The translations under genes and the position numbers were made by a program. A model generated the notes under the pieces. It was not told where the DNA came from, did no database searches, and was given only the letters and a program-made list of their open reading frames with translations. Source: Lithodes maja (Eukaryota > Arthropoda > Malacostraca > Decapoda > Lithodidae). Taken from it: 64,000 bases of DNA. Below are positions 53,134 to 61,722 of the stretch, piece by piece. Numbering within the stretch: the stretch's first letter is position 1; each line of letters opens with the position of its first letter. The stretch spans positions 62,001 through 126,000 of the forward strand of contig JBAKBP010000205.1 in NCBI GenBank assembly GCA_037953745.1. Direction: 5' to 3'.

Positions 53134-55032
53134 TCAGGCAGTGTCGCTATCACTGTCACTATCATCTGCATACTCTTGCAGGTTGTCATCAATATCAGAG
53201 GAGTCAGAGTTGTTGTCCAAGGCTGGTCTAGCTGCTCTACTGAGGTCCCTCTGCATACGAAAAAGTTCCTGGTAATACTCCGAGTGGATTGGCGGAATGT
53301 AGGATAGCAGGTCGTGGACGGCTTGGAGTTTGTCAGCTTGAAGTTTGATGGCAGCTGGGTACTTGGGGGTGAGTGGCACTCGTGACAGATTAAAGGCCGA
53401 TGGAGCATACTTGGCTTTACCTGGCATAAGCCTGAGACAATGCAGAGGCCCCTCGTAGCCTCGAGACAGCTGATACCCATCCCTATATTGCAGAGTAAAG
53501 CAGAATCGGCGACATTCAGAGAATAGGAGTGGCTTGGCGGGTGTACGGTGAGTTATGACACTTTGCAACAGGTCTAAGTTTAGAAAGTCCTCTCTCACCA
53601 TGGGAATGACCTTGTTACCTGCGTGGACCGCACGCTCAATCACCTTGATATAGTGTTCAAAATCATAGATGTTCCCCTCAACCCTGAAGCGCTTTTCTAT
53701 GTTCCCAAAAGCCCTGTCACACGCCATGTAACTATGTCCTGGGATGAGGAAATAATGGACCACTTCCTGAAGACGGCGACTGTGCAGTTCGTAAAGATGG
53801 CAGAGCATGATATTAATGTTCTTATTCTGTCCACCACAATTGTCACTGAATAGTATAAGCTTGCCAAAATCACCATGAAGCAGTACTTCATTCTCGATCC
53901 ACTTTTTGATGCACGAACCCACCTCGACCGAGCCACGCCCACCTGTCACCTCATCCCACACGAAGAACTGGTTTTCACCGGTCTTGAGGTTGGAAATGCA
54001 TAAATTGTACAGCCAGACTTTCTTCTTATAGTAGGCAGCATTAGTGGTGAGACGAGGTATTGGCTGTGTCTGTTGGAGGTCCAAGGCTATGACACGAGTA
54101 TCATCGTCCCTGTCCTGCCCCAGAGTCTTCATAAGTGTTTGTGCCTGCTGTGCCACCGCCAGGTGTTCATCAAGTTCAGCCTGCAAGATTGCCTTATCTG
54201 CGTCATTACTGACATGTTTCAAAGTGGTCTTAGCTAGGTCACAGGTCGAGCAAGTATCAGTATTTGGTGGTGAGAAGGAGAGTTCTTTACTTTTGAAAAC
54301 TTTCCGGTAATAACTTTCCTTGACTACGCTGTTGTTAGGATAATTCTCAGCCATCCAGGTAGAATACAGGTGGTACATCCGGCTTAAACTCAACGATGTC
54401 TCTAGGTACCGCAAATTGGGCGATTTGGCTCTGCTATAATGGCTGGTAACGCTGGGGAATGATGCAATGTGTTTGTGCACACGCTTTGCATCAGGACCTG
54501 CAATGGTGACACGGTTCTTGTGTTGCCCGCGGCCGTCTCTCTTCGGTGTACCAGTGTCACTCACGTGGGTCAGGGCATTCCCTAATCTTGTCCTACCTAT
54601 GGCTAAAATGTTGATGAAGGCTGTCTTGCAAACATTATAAGTTGTAGACTGGTAGGAGAGAGTAAATTTGCGGGTGCATGACCGATGGGGACCAGGGTTG
54701 TTGATGTCGGCAGGCTTTCTTCGTCGTTTCACTGGCACTGACAGAACGTGTTTCTGAATGAAGGTATTCTGGACTAACCAATCTCCAGTTTGCCAGAAGT
54801 TATTGTGGATTGCTTGGCGGATAGGTTCAGCAATTTTATCGTAGCATCCATCATTGCAAGGCGGTCCAATAACTCTAGCATTCACTGTATTTCCTGTTTG
54901 GCGGCTGACATATTCCTTCCCAGAATTTCTCTTGTTCCTGGCGATTATTTCAGACCAATTGTCCGGGTTACACCTCTTTTTTATAGGTGGGGGTGGGCTC
55001 CCACTATCACTCTCACTCTCACTATCACTCAT
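53134..55032 (-). CDS. DUF7869-like candidate DDE transposase, intact (copy C)
   Basis: An intact 632-residue ORF almost identical to copy A (31317-33215). Differences include R43 for H43, R183 for L183, G151 for E151 and an altered C-terminal end (DSDSDTA against DSDIDTT). All signature residues remain: ALDLQQ, SDNCGGQNKN, PGHSYMACDRAFGNIEK. Conservation of a 1.9-kb frame in two copies, while copy B has three frameshifts, suggests recent amplification from an active source. C and B share several substitutions that A lacks (for example an Arg codon where A has Leu at 183), so C is closer to B. Confidence 0.82.
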   Translation of the reverse strand: MSDSESESDSGSPPPPIKKRCNPDNWSEIIARNKRNSGKEYVSRQTGNTVNARVIGPPCNDGCYDKIAEPIRQAIHNNFWQTGDWLVQNTFIQKHVLSVPVKRRRKPADINNPGPHRSCTRKFTLSYQSTTYNVCKTAFINILAIGRTRLGNALTHVSDTGTPKRDGRGQHKNRVTIAGPDAKRVHKHIASFPSVTSHYSRAKSPNLRYLETSLSLSRMYHLYSTWMAENYPNNSVVKESYYRKVFKSKELSFSPPNTDTCSTCDLAKTTLKHVSNDADKAILQAELDEHLAVAQQAQTLMKTLGQDRDDDTRVIALDLQQTQPIPRLTTNAAYYKKKVWLYNLCISNLKTGENQFFVWDEVTGGRGSVEVGSCIKKWIENEVLLHGDFGKLILFSDNCGGQNKNINIMLCHLYELHSRRLQEVVHYFLIPGHSYMACDRAFGNIEKRFRVEGNIYDFEHYIKVIERAVHAGNKVIPMVREDFLNLDLLQSVITHRTPAKPLLFSECRRFCFTLQYRDGYQLSRGYEGPLHCLRLMPGKAKYAPSAFNLSRVPLTPKYPAAIKLQADKLQAVHDLLSYIPPIHSEYYQELFRMQRDLSRAARPALDNNSDSSDIDDNLQEYADDSDSDSDTA

Positions 55033-55672
55033 TGTTCAGGGAAGCACTGCAACACGGTCAAAACGGCACAAAAACAACACCAGGTGCGAGGTAAATGATC
55101 CGTACGGCGTGAGAGCTGAGCTAGACTGTATTGTGGCGGGAGAACAGAGAGCAACGCGCGCCGTGAGTGGCTGAGCTGGCGCCCACGCGGTACCATAGCC
55201 GGGCTGTCATTGGCTGGCTGAACACACGCTGCCTGGGTGGCGCATATCACCCTATGCGATGCAGAAACTAGGGCTAGACAAACGCCCTGTCAACACGGAA
55301 GAAAGTGCGTCGTACTTTATGCGATTTTCAACCATGTTGACATTCTCAAATATAGCTCCCTACCACGGCTCCAGATTCGAAAAGGATGTGGCAATATAAT
55401 GCGATAATATAACGGGTTTTGCCAGAGGTGGCGGTTATCACGTTCCGCTCATGACTTTAATTAGTTTCAGTATTTTTCATAATTAAAGAGTATCAGTCAA
55501 TAAAGGATACTAAGTCCTAAGATCCAAAAGGAAAGGAAGCAACAACAGGAAATTATTTTATTAGATTTTACTTTTGTTTTGCCTTCAGCTGACTGATACC
55601 TTAATATATATCTCTGTGCTATCTAGATTCATCAAGTTAACCACTTGAGGATCAAGATACGTAACAGAAGAG

Positions 55673-55690
55673 TGGCGACCTTGCCAGGAT
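55673..55690 (+). other. Primer binding site (Arg tRNA-like) of the Gmr1-like Gypsy
   Basis: TGGCGACCTTGCCAGGAT resembles the TGGCGACC-type sites of many Gypsy elements, which pair with the 3' end of arginine tRNA. It lies 63 bases upstream of the gag ATG and just after a plausible LTR end. Confidence 0.6.
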
Positions 55691-55753
55691 TCGTTTCATA
55701 CAGTTTCACTCAGTTTCATTAACGTTTCACTACTTAAAAATCAAATATTAATC

Positions 55754-56983
55754 ATGCCTCAACTAATTAATGACGAAGATGCTAGAGTTTTCATAGAATC
55801 AGAACCCACAACCCCTGATATTGACTGTCTGTCAAAATCCGAACTGAAAGTGCTTGCCTCACATCTCCAATTAACTGTCTCAAACATGTCCAAAGTAGAG
55901 GTGGCTCAGACCATAAAAACCCACCTGTTCCCTGTAGAAGGCTGGGAGGGTGACGGAGCAGTTGGTGGGATCTCGAGCCAACTTGATGAACAATTGCCAC
56001 CTGGTTTGACCGGTGATCAAGTACTGGAACTAGCCATACTAAAAATAGAGGAAGCCAGAATAAAAGCAAATACCGAAGAAGCTAGAATAAAAGCAAATAC
56101 CGAAGAAACTACCATCAAATGTGAATATCAATATCGTATAGCTCAACTAAATGTCAATACAAATGCTCCCGAAATTGCTCCCCCTCTGGGATTGACTATG
56201 ACTAGTGTTATTCCACCTTTCACTGAGGATAATGTGCAGGATTTCTTTGTTTTGTTTGAGGAAGTTGCTGGAGGTATGAAGTGGACAAGAGATCAATGGC
56301 CTTTCATGTTACAAACAGTTTTGACAGGGCAGGCTCGAGCCACGTATTTGTCAGAAGTAGCAGAAGTTAGGCAGGATTATGACAATCTCAAAGAAGCTAT
56401 CCTAAAAACCTATCAATTGCAGCCTGAGGCTTACAGGCAATCTTTCCGTAAAAACCAGAAGAAAGTAGAAGAAACCCATAAGGTATTTGCCAGGACCATG
56501 ACTAAAACTTTCAATCATTGGGTCAAGAGTAAGAAAGTCACAAGCTACAACGATCTGAAGGAGTTGGTCCTGTTAGAAAATTTCCTATGGAAAATTGATT
56601 CTTCTGTATCCTATCATTTAAAGGGGAAAAAGGTAGATTGTCTTGCCGACGCCGCTGACATGGCTGACACATACGTGCTCAACAACAAATTTCGTGGAAA
56701 GAAGCCCTACGATAATTCTAGCTCTAATTTTAAGTATCCCAATCACAAATCTGACAGACCCAGTCACAAGCCTATAACGTCTTCCCCAGCTAGCCAAAAT
56801 AGAATTGTTCCCCCAACTAAAAATGCGACTCAGGGCAATGGTAACAGAGGTGGGCCCCAAACTAATAGTAATGCTCAAAGAGGGAACGTTCCCGTATCCC
56901 CTAAAGTATGTACTTATTGTGGCAAGAGAGGCCACCTAGCTTATCAGTGCTGGGCCAAGGAGAGAACCGAGAGATCGGGATAG
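55754..56983 (+). CDS. gag: Gmr1-like Gypsy Gag with SCAN-like capsid region
   Basis: An intact 409-residue Gag. A Glu/Lys/Ala-rich segment near residue 97 contains a directly repeated octamer (EARIKANT). Residues about 150-310 form a capsid region with LTGQARATYLSEV, YDNLKEAILKTYQL and PEAYRQSFRK, a pattern close to the vertebrate SCAN domain. A CCHC zinc knuckle follows at C386, C389, H394, C399 (CTYCGKRGHLAYQC). SCAN is reported to derive from Gag of Gmr1-like Gypsy elements, and the pol order here agrees. The gag stop is followed by a SINE, so the link to pol is broken. Confidence 0.88.
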   Translation: MPQLINDEDARVFIESEPTTPDIDCLSKSELKVLASHLQLTVSNMSKVEVAQTIKTHLFPVEGWEGDGAVGGISSQLDEQLPPGLTGDQVLELAILKIEEARIKANTEEARIKANTEETTIKCEYQYRIAQLNVNTNAPEIAPPLGLTMTSVIPPFTEDNVQDFFVLFEEVAGGMKWTRDQWPFMLQTVLTGQARATYLSEVAEVRQDYDNLKEAILKTYQLQPEAYRQSFRKNQKKVEETHKVFARTMTKTFNHWVKSKKVTSYNDLKELVLLENFLWKIDSSVSYHLKGKKVDCLADAADMADTYVLNNKFRGKKPYDNSSSNFKYPNHKSDRPSHKPITSSPASQNRIVPPTKNATQGNGNRGGPQTNSNAQRGNVPVSPKVCTYCGKRGHLAYQCWAKERTERSG

Positions 56984-56995
56984 ACAGTTGCCGCC

Positions 56996-57240
56996 GTAAT
57001 AATAATAATAATAATCTTCTGGTTACTTATATAGTGCCCGTATCTCCTCCTTCGAGGATTCACAAGCGCTTGGCTTTCTTTAGTCTACCAGAGACCATTA
57101 CCCATCCCCCTTGCTCATGGGAAGATGGTAACCGCCGGCTATGTCCCAGAAAAACTTTTCAATCTGAGCGGGGATTGAACGCGAGACCTTCAAGATGGGA
57201 ATCAGGCACGCTATCAACTGAGCCAGCCGGACGGCCGTAT
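56996..57240 (-). mobile_element. tRNA-derived SINE
   Basis: On the minus strand the head reads CCGGCTGGCTCAGTTGATAG (box A-like) and, about 30 bases further, GGTCTCGCGTTCAATCCCC (box B-like), the two parts of a tRNA-type Pol III promoter. The body follows, and the tail is (TTA)n at 56997-57014 on the plus strand. GCCGTA occurs at both edges, a possible short target-site duplication. It separates gag from pol. Confidence 0.8.
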
Positions 57241-57263
57241 CTCAAACTCCATATGTGCCTGTA

Positions 57264-57312
57264 ATGCAGGACTCTCGACAGAAGGAGTACCTAGCACCAA
57301 AAGTTCCTTTAA
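57264..57312 (+). repeat. First unit of a 48-bp in-frame tandem repeat
   Basis: ATGCAGGACTCTCGACAGAA begins here and again at 57943. Taking out the MITE and one TTAA leaves the two starts exactly 48 bases apart, so the pol N-terminal region had a 16-codon tandem repeat in frame (MQDSRQKEYLA in both). Confidence 0.85.
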
Positions 57313-57939
57313 CCTCTGAAGTGCGCACGGGGGTAAATGAAAACCTCCCCCTGTGCTGACGTATTTGAGGTTTTTCGTCACTAAAATATTCATTGTACCA
57401 TTAATAGCATTAATAATTATCCATATGCGCCTATTATGGGTTGATTATAAAGGTATTAACCTGAAACAACAATAAAACGAGTGAAAACAGCGTTTGGATG
57501 GTCAAAATCGGAGATATAGCCCGCGAGTTGTATAATGTATGGGTGAGGCAAGCTACCTTCCCGCCCATTTTCCCCAAGGCCACTGCGACACAGTCGATCG
57601 ATACTCTCTCTCTCTCTCTTGCACTCGATGGCCATCAGTGATGACAACACCCTGCTTGCAACTCGCTAATGTTAGCACGAAAATATACCTCAGAATAAGG
57701 GAATAATAGGGAAAATAGGTGATAACTGAGGAATAGGAGGAAAGTGGGGAAGGAGGGGAGGTAGAGGACTGAGATTTTGCATGGCCCAGGGGCCAAAAAA
57801 AAAAATAAAATAAAAAAATAAAAATAAAAAAAAAAAAAAAATTTCGATGTAAAAAGTTGATTTTTAGTTTTACTTACTCCAGAGAGTCTTCCCGCAGTCC
57901 GCCGGGGGAACTCTTAAGAGTCTTCCCGCAGCTCCCGGG
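57313..57939 (-). mobile_element. TTAA MITE family 1, copy in Gypsy pol
   Basis: 627 bp, TTAA at 57309-57312 and 57940-57943. It is the reverse complement of the copies at 28749 and 30078: it starts CCTCTGAAGTGCGCAC and ends GCAGCTCCCGGG. The insertion is at the junction of the 48-bp tandem repeat. Confidence 0.92.
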
Positions 57940-57942
57940 TTA

Positions 57943-59091
57943 ATGCAGGACTCTCGACAGAAGGAGTACCTAGCAGCTAACGTAAATCATCTAGACAGGG
58001 GTGTAGTAGCATGTGTGGTGCAACCCACTAGGGTTAAGCCAATAATAATTTCACCATCAGTGCAGGACAGTTACCGTCCCTTTATTTCATCTGGCAACGT
58101 GAGATTAAATGGTTGTATGCATGAGGTAAAAATTCTGAGAGACACAGGTTCTACTAGCACCCTCATGGTGAATCCTTACACTGAGTGCCCACCTGGCGAA
58201 CCAGTTGTAATGAGAGGTGCTGGAGGCCAGTTTTATGCATACTTGGTAAAAGGCGAAATTGAATGTGAGTTACTACAGGGTGAGGCCACCATAGCTTTGT
58301 GTAGGTCCCAAGATATCCCTGTGCCTGGGGTAACGCTCCTTTTGGGGAATGATGTAGCAGGTGAGAAGGTCCGACCAGACCCCATTTTGTCACTTTCCCC
58401 TGTTAACGAGCCACTAACCGGTGAGCTCGAAAAGGAGATGCCAACAGTTTTCCCTGTGTGTGCTGTCACACGTTCAATGTCTCAAGTAGCAGTTCCCTCA
58501 GACAGAAATGTACCGAATGTAAGAGTTGATGAAAGGGATGATGAGAGTGTGAATGACGCTCCAACTGTGCCTGATGATGTGACTGAGGTGGATTTATCTG
58601 ACACCTTTATGGCTCATCTTGACCCTAACGATGACCATGAAACCCCTCCAAATTGTCCTAGTGGCCTGGTAGAGCTACAGAGAGATGATAGTGAATGCAA
58701 GGAGTTAGCTGCCAGGTCCGTGAGTGAAGAGGAATGTGAGAAGGAGGGTGGTGAATGTTTCTACCTCAAAGGAGGAGTATTGTGGCGTAGATGGAGACCG
58801 CCACACAGACCAATCGATGACGGGGCTTGGGACGTCCATCAAGTAGTAGTCCCCAAACTTTGTCGTAGAGATATCATGGAAATGGCACATTGTATACCAT
58901 TGGCAGGACACCTAGGTGTGAGAAAAACTCTAGACAGAATCAGAGCCCACTTTTACTGGCCAGGAATGCGTGCAGATGTAGTGGAGTTTTGTAGAGTGTG
59001 TCACACTTGTCAGATGACAGGAAAACCCAATCAGAAGGTGCCTGTACATCCTCTGGTGCCCTTGCCCGTTTTCGAGAATCCTTTTTACTAG
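57943..59091 (+). CDS. pol: Gmr1-like Gypsy protease and integrase zinc domain
   Basis: A 382-residue frame. The retropepsin motif is ILRDTGSTSTLMV (about residues 65-77), followed by the flap and VTLLLGNDVAG. An acidic linker comes next. From about residue 280 the integrase N-terminal HHCC domain follows: MAHCIPLAGHLGVRKTL and FCRVCHTCQ. There is no RT between protease and integrase, which shows the altered domain order. The frame ends at a stop created by an extra base in the T run near 59086. The catalytic core continues in another frame and then at 59160. Confidence 0.88.
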   Translation: MQDSRQKEYLAANVNHLDRGVVACVVQPTRVKPIIISPSVQDSYRPFISSGNVRLNGCMHEVKILRDTGSTSTLMVNPYTECPPGEPVVMRGAGGQFYAYLVKGEIECELLQGEATIALCRSQDIPVPGVTLLLGNDVAGEKVRPDPILSLSPVNEPLTGELEKEMPTVFPVCAVTRSMSQVAVPSDRNVPNVRVDERDDESVNDAPTVPDDVTEVDLSDTFMAHLDPNDDHETPPNCPSGLVELQRDDSECKELAARSVSEEECEKEGGECFYLKGGVLWRRWRPPHRPIDDGAWDVHQVVVPKLCRRDIMEMAHCIPLAGHLGVRKTLDRIRAHFYWPGMRADVVEFCRVCHTCQMTGKPNQKVPVHPLVPLPVFENPFY

Positions 59092-59159
59092 GGTGGTAGT
59101 GGACATTGTAGGCCCATTGCCTAAGACTTCCCAAGGTAACATTTATTTTATTAACTATC

Positions 59160-60980
59160 ATGGACATGGCAACTCGCTACCCAGAGGCTATACCCTTAAG
59201 GACTACCTCTGCTCCAACTGTCATCAAGGAACTGCTCAAATTCTTCACCAGAATGGGTTTCCCCCATGAGGTGCAAAGTGATCAAGGAACTAATTTTACC
59301 TCTAACATTTTTCAGCAGTCCCTGAAGGAGTTGGGTATCGAGCATGTTAAGTCTAGCACCTACCACCCAGAGAGTCAAGGGGTTCTCGAACGATATCATC
59401 AGACATTAAAGGGAATGTTACGTAAGTATTGTACAGAGACCGGAGTTGAGTGGGATAAGGGGGTACCTTTTCTTTTATTTCCTACTCGTGAGGTTCCAAC
59501 TGAATCCCTGGGTTTTTCCCCTAATGAGCTAGTTTTCGGTCACCAAGTAAGAGGTCCTTTGCAACTATTGCAGGATAGCCTAGTTGGCCAGGAGGGGAAC
59601 CAAAACCTCCTCAAGTATGTTTCAGATTTCAAAACCCGGCTGAGATCCTCATGTGAGTTTGCCGCTCAAAACTTGACAGTGGCTAAAAGCTCCATGAAGA
59701 AATGGTATGACAGAAAAGCCCGTGAGAGGGAGTTTCAGCCCGGTGATGAGGTTTTGGTCCTGCTCCCCCTTTTTGGCCAACCTTTATCTGCCAAGTTCAG
59801 GGGCCCATATAAGATCATTCGGAGGGTGAGCATTACCGATTATCTAGTAACTACCCCAGACAGGAGAAAGCCCACGCAAGTATTCCATATAAATATGTTG
59901 AAACCCTACCATAGGTCCCCTGATTCCTCTCTTCCAGATTCTCACACTGTGGCAGTGAATGTCAGGACCTGTGAACAGCCTGGTGCGGACGAAGTCTTCA
60001 GTTCTCTTACTGACCCGCAACAGACTGTTCCAGAGCCTGAAGGTATCCATGCAGACTTTGACTTGTCATGTAGCCTATCCAACTTTCAGTATAATTCAGT
60101 GGCTTGGAGGGAATTACCATCTAAACTATGTCATCTTCCCTCTGATCAAGCGAACCAACTAATCTCTGTTTTATCTCAGTCTCCCAATGTGTTCCGTGAT
60201 ACTCCAGGGCTCACTTCTTTGGCCGTGCACGACATCGACGTAGGGGATGCAACTCCCATTAAACTATCCCCCTACCGTGTCTCGCCACAACGCAGGAGTA
60301 TACTGCAGGTCGAGCTTGACTTTATGTTATCTAACGAACTGATCACTAGGGCCTTAAGCCAGTGGAGTAGTCCGGTCATACTTGTGCCAAAGCCAGACGG
60401 GAGCCATAGGTTATGTATGGACTATAGGCAAGTCAATGCTGTCACAAAGAACGATACCTACCCACTGCCACGGATCGACGACTGCATTGACCAGATTGGT
60501 ACAGCCACCTATATCAGCAAGATTGACTTGATGAAGGGATATTGGCAAGTAGCTCTCACCCCTAGAGCGAGGGAAATATCATGCTTTGTAGTCAACAATC
60601 AAGCCTTCTGCTGTAACGTAATGCCCTACGGCTTGAAAAACGCCCCAGCTACATTCCAGCGCCTCATGAATTTCGTGACTGAAGGGGTACCTGGGTGCGT
60701 TGTCTACATCGATGATATTCTTATCTTTTCACAGTCATGGGAGGAGCATCTTTACCAACTTAGATTGCTGTTCCTAAATCTTGCTGATGCCAATCTGGTG
60801 GTTAATCTTAAGAAATGCACCTTTGTAAAGAGTATGGTCCAGTATCTAGGATATACGGTAGGTCAGGGGCAGGTTGCACCTCCTCAAGCAAAGGTAGAGT
60901 CTATTCTAGAATTCCCAACTCCTAGCACTAAGAAACATATCCAAAGGTACCTAGGCATGATTGGCTATTATAGGCTGTGA
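59160..60980 (+). CDS. pol: Gmr1-like Gypsy integrase core followed by reverse transcriptase
   Basis: One 606-residue frame containing integrase then RT. Integrase: MDMATRYPEAIPL, VQSDQGTNFTSN (second Asp) and ESQGVLERYHQTLKG (Glu); the first catalytic Asp (VVVDIVGP) lies just upstream at about 59097-59120 in another frame. A GPY-type module follows (KFRGPYKIIRRV, about 218-229). RT begins near residue 380: SQWSSPVILVPKPDGSHRLC, SKIDLMKGYWQV, MPYGLKNAPATFQR and VVYIDDILIFSQ (about 518-529). The frame ends at GYYRL, where RT connection sequence (roughly 25 residues) is deleted before RNase H. Integrase before RT is the Copia-like order. Confidence 0.9.
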   Translation: MDMATRYPEAIPLRTTSAPTVIKELLKFFTRMGFPHEVQSDQGTNFTSNIFQQSLKELGIEHVKSSTYHPESQGVLERYHQTLKGMLRKYCTETGVEWDKGVPFLLFPTREVPTESLGFSPNELVFGHQVRGPLQLLQDSLVGQEGNQNLLKYVSDFKTRLRSSCEFAAQNLTVAKSSMKKWYDRKAREREFQPGDEVLVLLPLFGQPLSAKFRGPYKIIRRVSITDYLVTTPDRRKPTQVFHINMLKPYHRSPDSSLPDSHTVAVNVRTCEQPGADEVFSSLTDPQQTVPEPEGIHADFDLSCSLSNFQYNSVAWRELPSKLCHLPSDQANQLISVLSQSPNVFRDTPGLTSLAVHDIDVGDATPIKLSPYRVSPQRRSILQVELDFMLSNELITRALSQWSSPVILVPKPDGSHRLCMDYRQVNAVTKNDTYPLPRIDDCIDQIGTATYISKIDLMKGYWQVALTPRAREISCFVVNNQAFCCNVMPYGLKNAPATFQRLMNFVTEGVPGCVVYIDDILIFSQSWEEHLYQLRLLFLNLADANLVVNLKKCTFVKSMVQYLGYTVGQGQVAPPQAKVESILEFPTPSTKKHIQRYLGMIGYYRL

Positions 60981-61453
60981 AGTTTGTGTGGTCCTCTGAA
61001 TGTGAAGAGGACTTTATTGCTACCAAATATATATTATCTAATTATCCTGTACTCCGAGCTCCTGATTTTAACAGATCTTTTTCCCTGGCAGTGGATGCGA
61101 GCAATACCGGGGTTGGTGCAGTGTTGCTCCAGGAAGACGACTGTGAGGTATTGCATCCTGTGTGCTATTTCAGTAAAAAATTAAATTCTGCCCAACGTAA
61201 CTATTCAGTCATTGAGAAGGAGCTGTTAGCATTAATTTTATCCCTTCAATACTTTGCTGTCTATGTGCAATCTGCCTCTGGTGCCATCACTGTATATACT
61301 GACCATCACCCCTTAAATTTTTTGCATAGGTTCCAAAATAAAAACCAACGACTGACCAAGTGGAGTTTGTTGCTGCAGGAATACTCTCTGGATGTCAAAC
61401 ATATTAAGGGGGTCCAGAACGTGCTAGCCGATTGCCTATCGCGTATCTGTTAA
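60977..61453 (+). CDS. pol: Gmr1-like Gypsy RNase H
   Basis: 158 residues: LAVDASNTGVGAVLLQ (about 36-51), NYSVIEKELLALIL, VYTDHHPLNFLHRF and NVLADCLSRIC at the end, covering the D, E, D, D catalytic positions. It opens in the RT-RNase H tether (KFVWSSECEEDF). It ends pol: the stop after RIC at 61451 is followed by non-coding remains, which confirms that integrase is not downstream. Confidence 0.9.
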   Translation: MKFVWSSECEEDFIATKYILSNYPVLRAPDFNRSFSLAVDASNTGVGAVLLQEDDCEVLHPVCYFSKKLNSAQRNYSVIEKELLALILSLQYFAVYVQSASGAITVYTDHHPLNFLHRFQNKNQRLTKWSLLLQEYSLDVKHIKGVQNVLADCLSRIC

Positions 61454-61465
61454 AGATTACATTTA

Positions 61466-61722
61466 CCGGGTTGGCCTCATACAGCAGCAAGTTTAATTTA
61501 ATGAGAGGATTTTGGCAATTAGCTCTCCCTTGTAGCGAGGTAAATATCATGCTTTAGTAGTGCGCTGTCAAGCCTTCAGCTGTGACATGCCTTGCAGTTC
61601 GAATAACGCTCCAGCTACGTTCCGGCTATGTTCTGATGTGGTACCTGGAGACGTTGCCTACTTTGGGTGATATCCTTATTATATCCTCATTATAATCTTG
61701 CTGTTGCCAATCTGGTGGTGAA
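61466..61722 (+). pseudogene. Decayed second copy of Gmr1-like RT
   Basis: Base-level similarity to RT at about 60510-60805: TTTTGGCAATTAGCTCTC, AAATATCATGCTTTAGTAG, CAAGCCTTCAGCTGTGAC, AACGCTCCAGCTACGTTCC and TTGCCAATCTGGTGGT line up in the same order, with many indels and no open frame. It is interrupted at 61723 by a BEL LTR. It is a relic of an older related element or a rearranged internal duplicate. Confidence 0.75.

Larger units (their letters stand above)
52045..55450 (-). mobile_element. DUF7869-type TIR DNA transposon, copy C
   Basis: The left TIR starts GAGGCGCTCATTCGCAGAAC at 52045. The right end reads GGCGGTTATCACGTTCCGC and then leaves the consensus, so the outer 13-15 bases of the right TIR are deleted or replaced. 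The copy has three subterminal repeat units and an intact ORF. It lies upstream of the gag gene of the plus-strand Gypsy element. The imperfect right end may block mobility although the protein is intact. Confidence 0.85.
50699..55666 (+). repeat. Candidate 5' LTR and leader of the Gmr1-like Gypsy (interrupted by element C)
   Basis: Tentative. A PBS-like site at 55673-55690 follows GTAACA (55661-55666), a plausible LTR end. A TATA-like TATATAAGACCCGAG lies at 50997-51011, and a possible TG start is TGTATGTTAA at 50699. Without element C this would be about 1.55 kb. No second copy exists in the window because the 3' end of the element is missing, so the LTR cannot be verified. 50329-50698 shows nothing recognisable. 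Confidence 0.3.

Noticed and set aside
57180..57240. Genuine tRNA gene
   Set aside because: Box A and box B are present but the acceptor and anticodon stems do not form, and a SINE body with a (TTA)n tail is attached.
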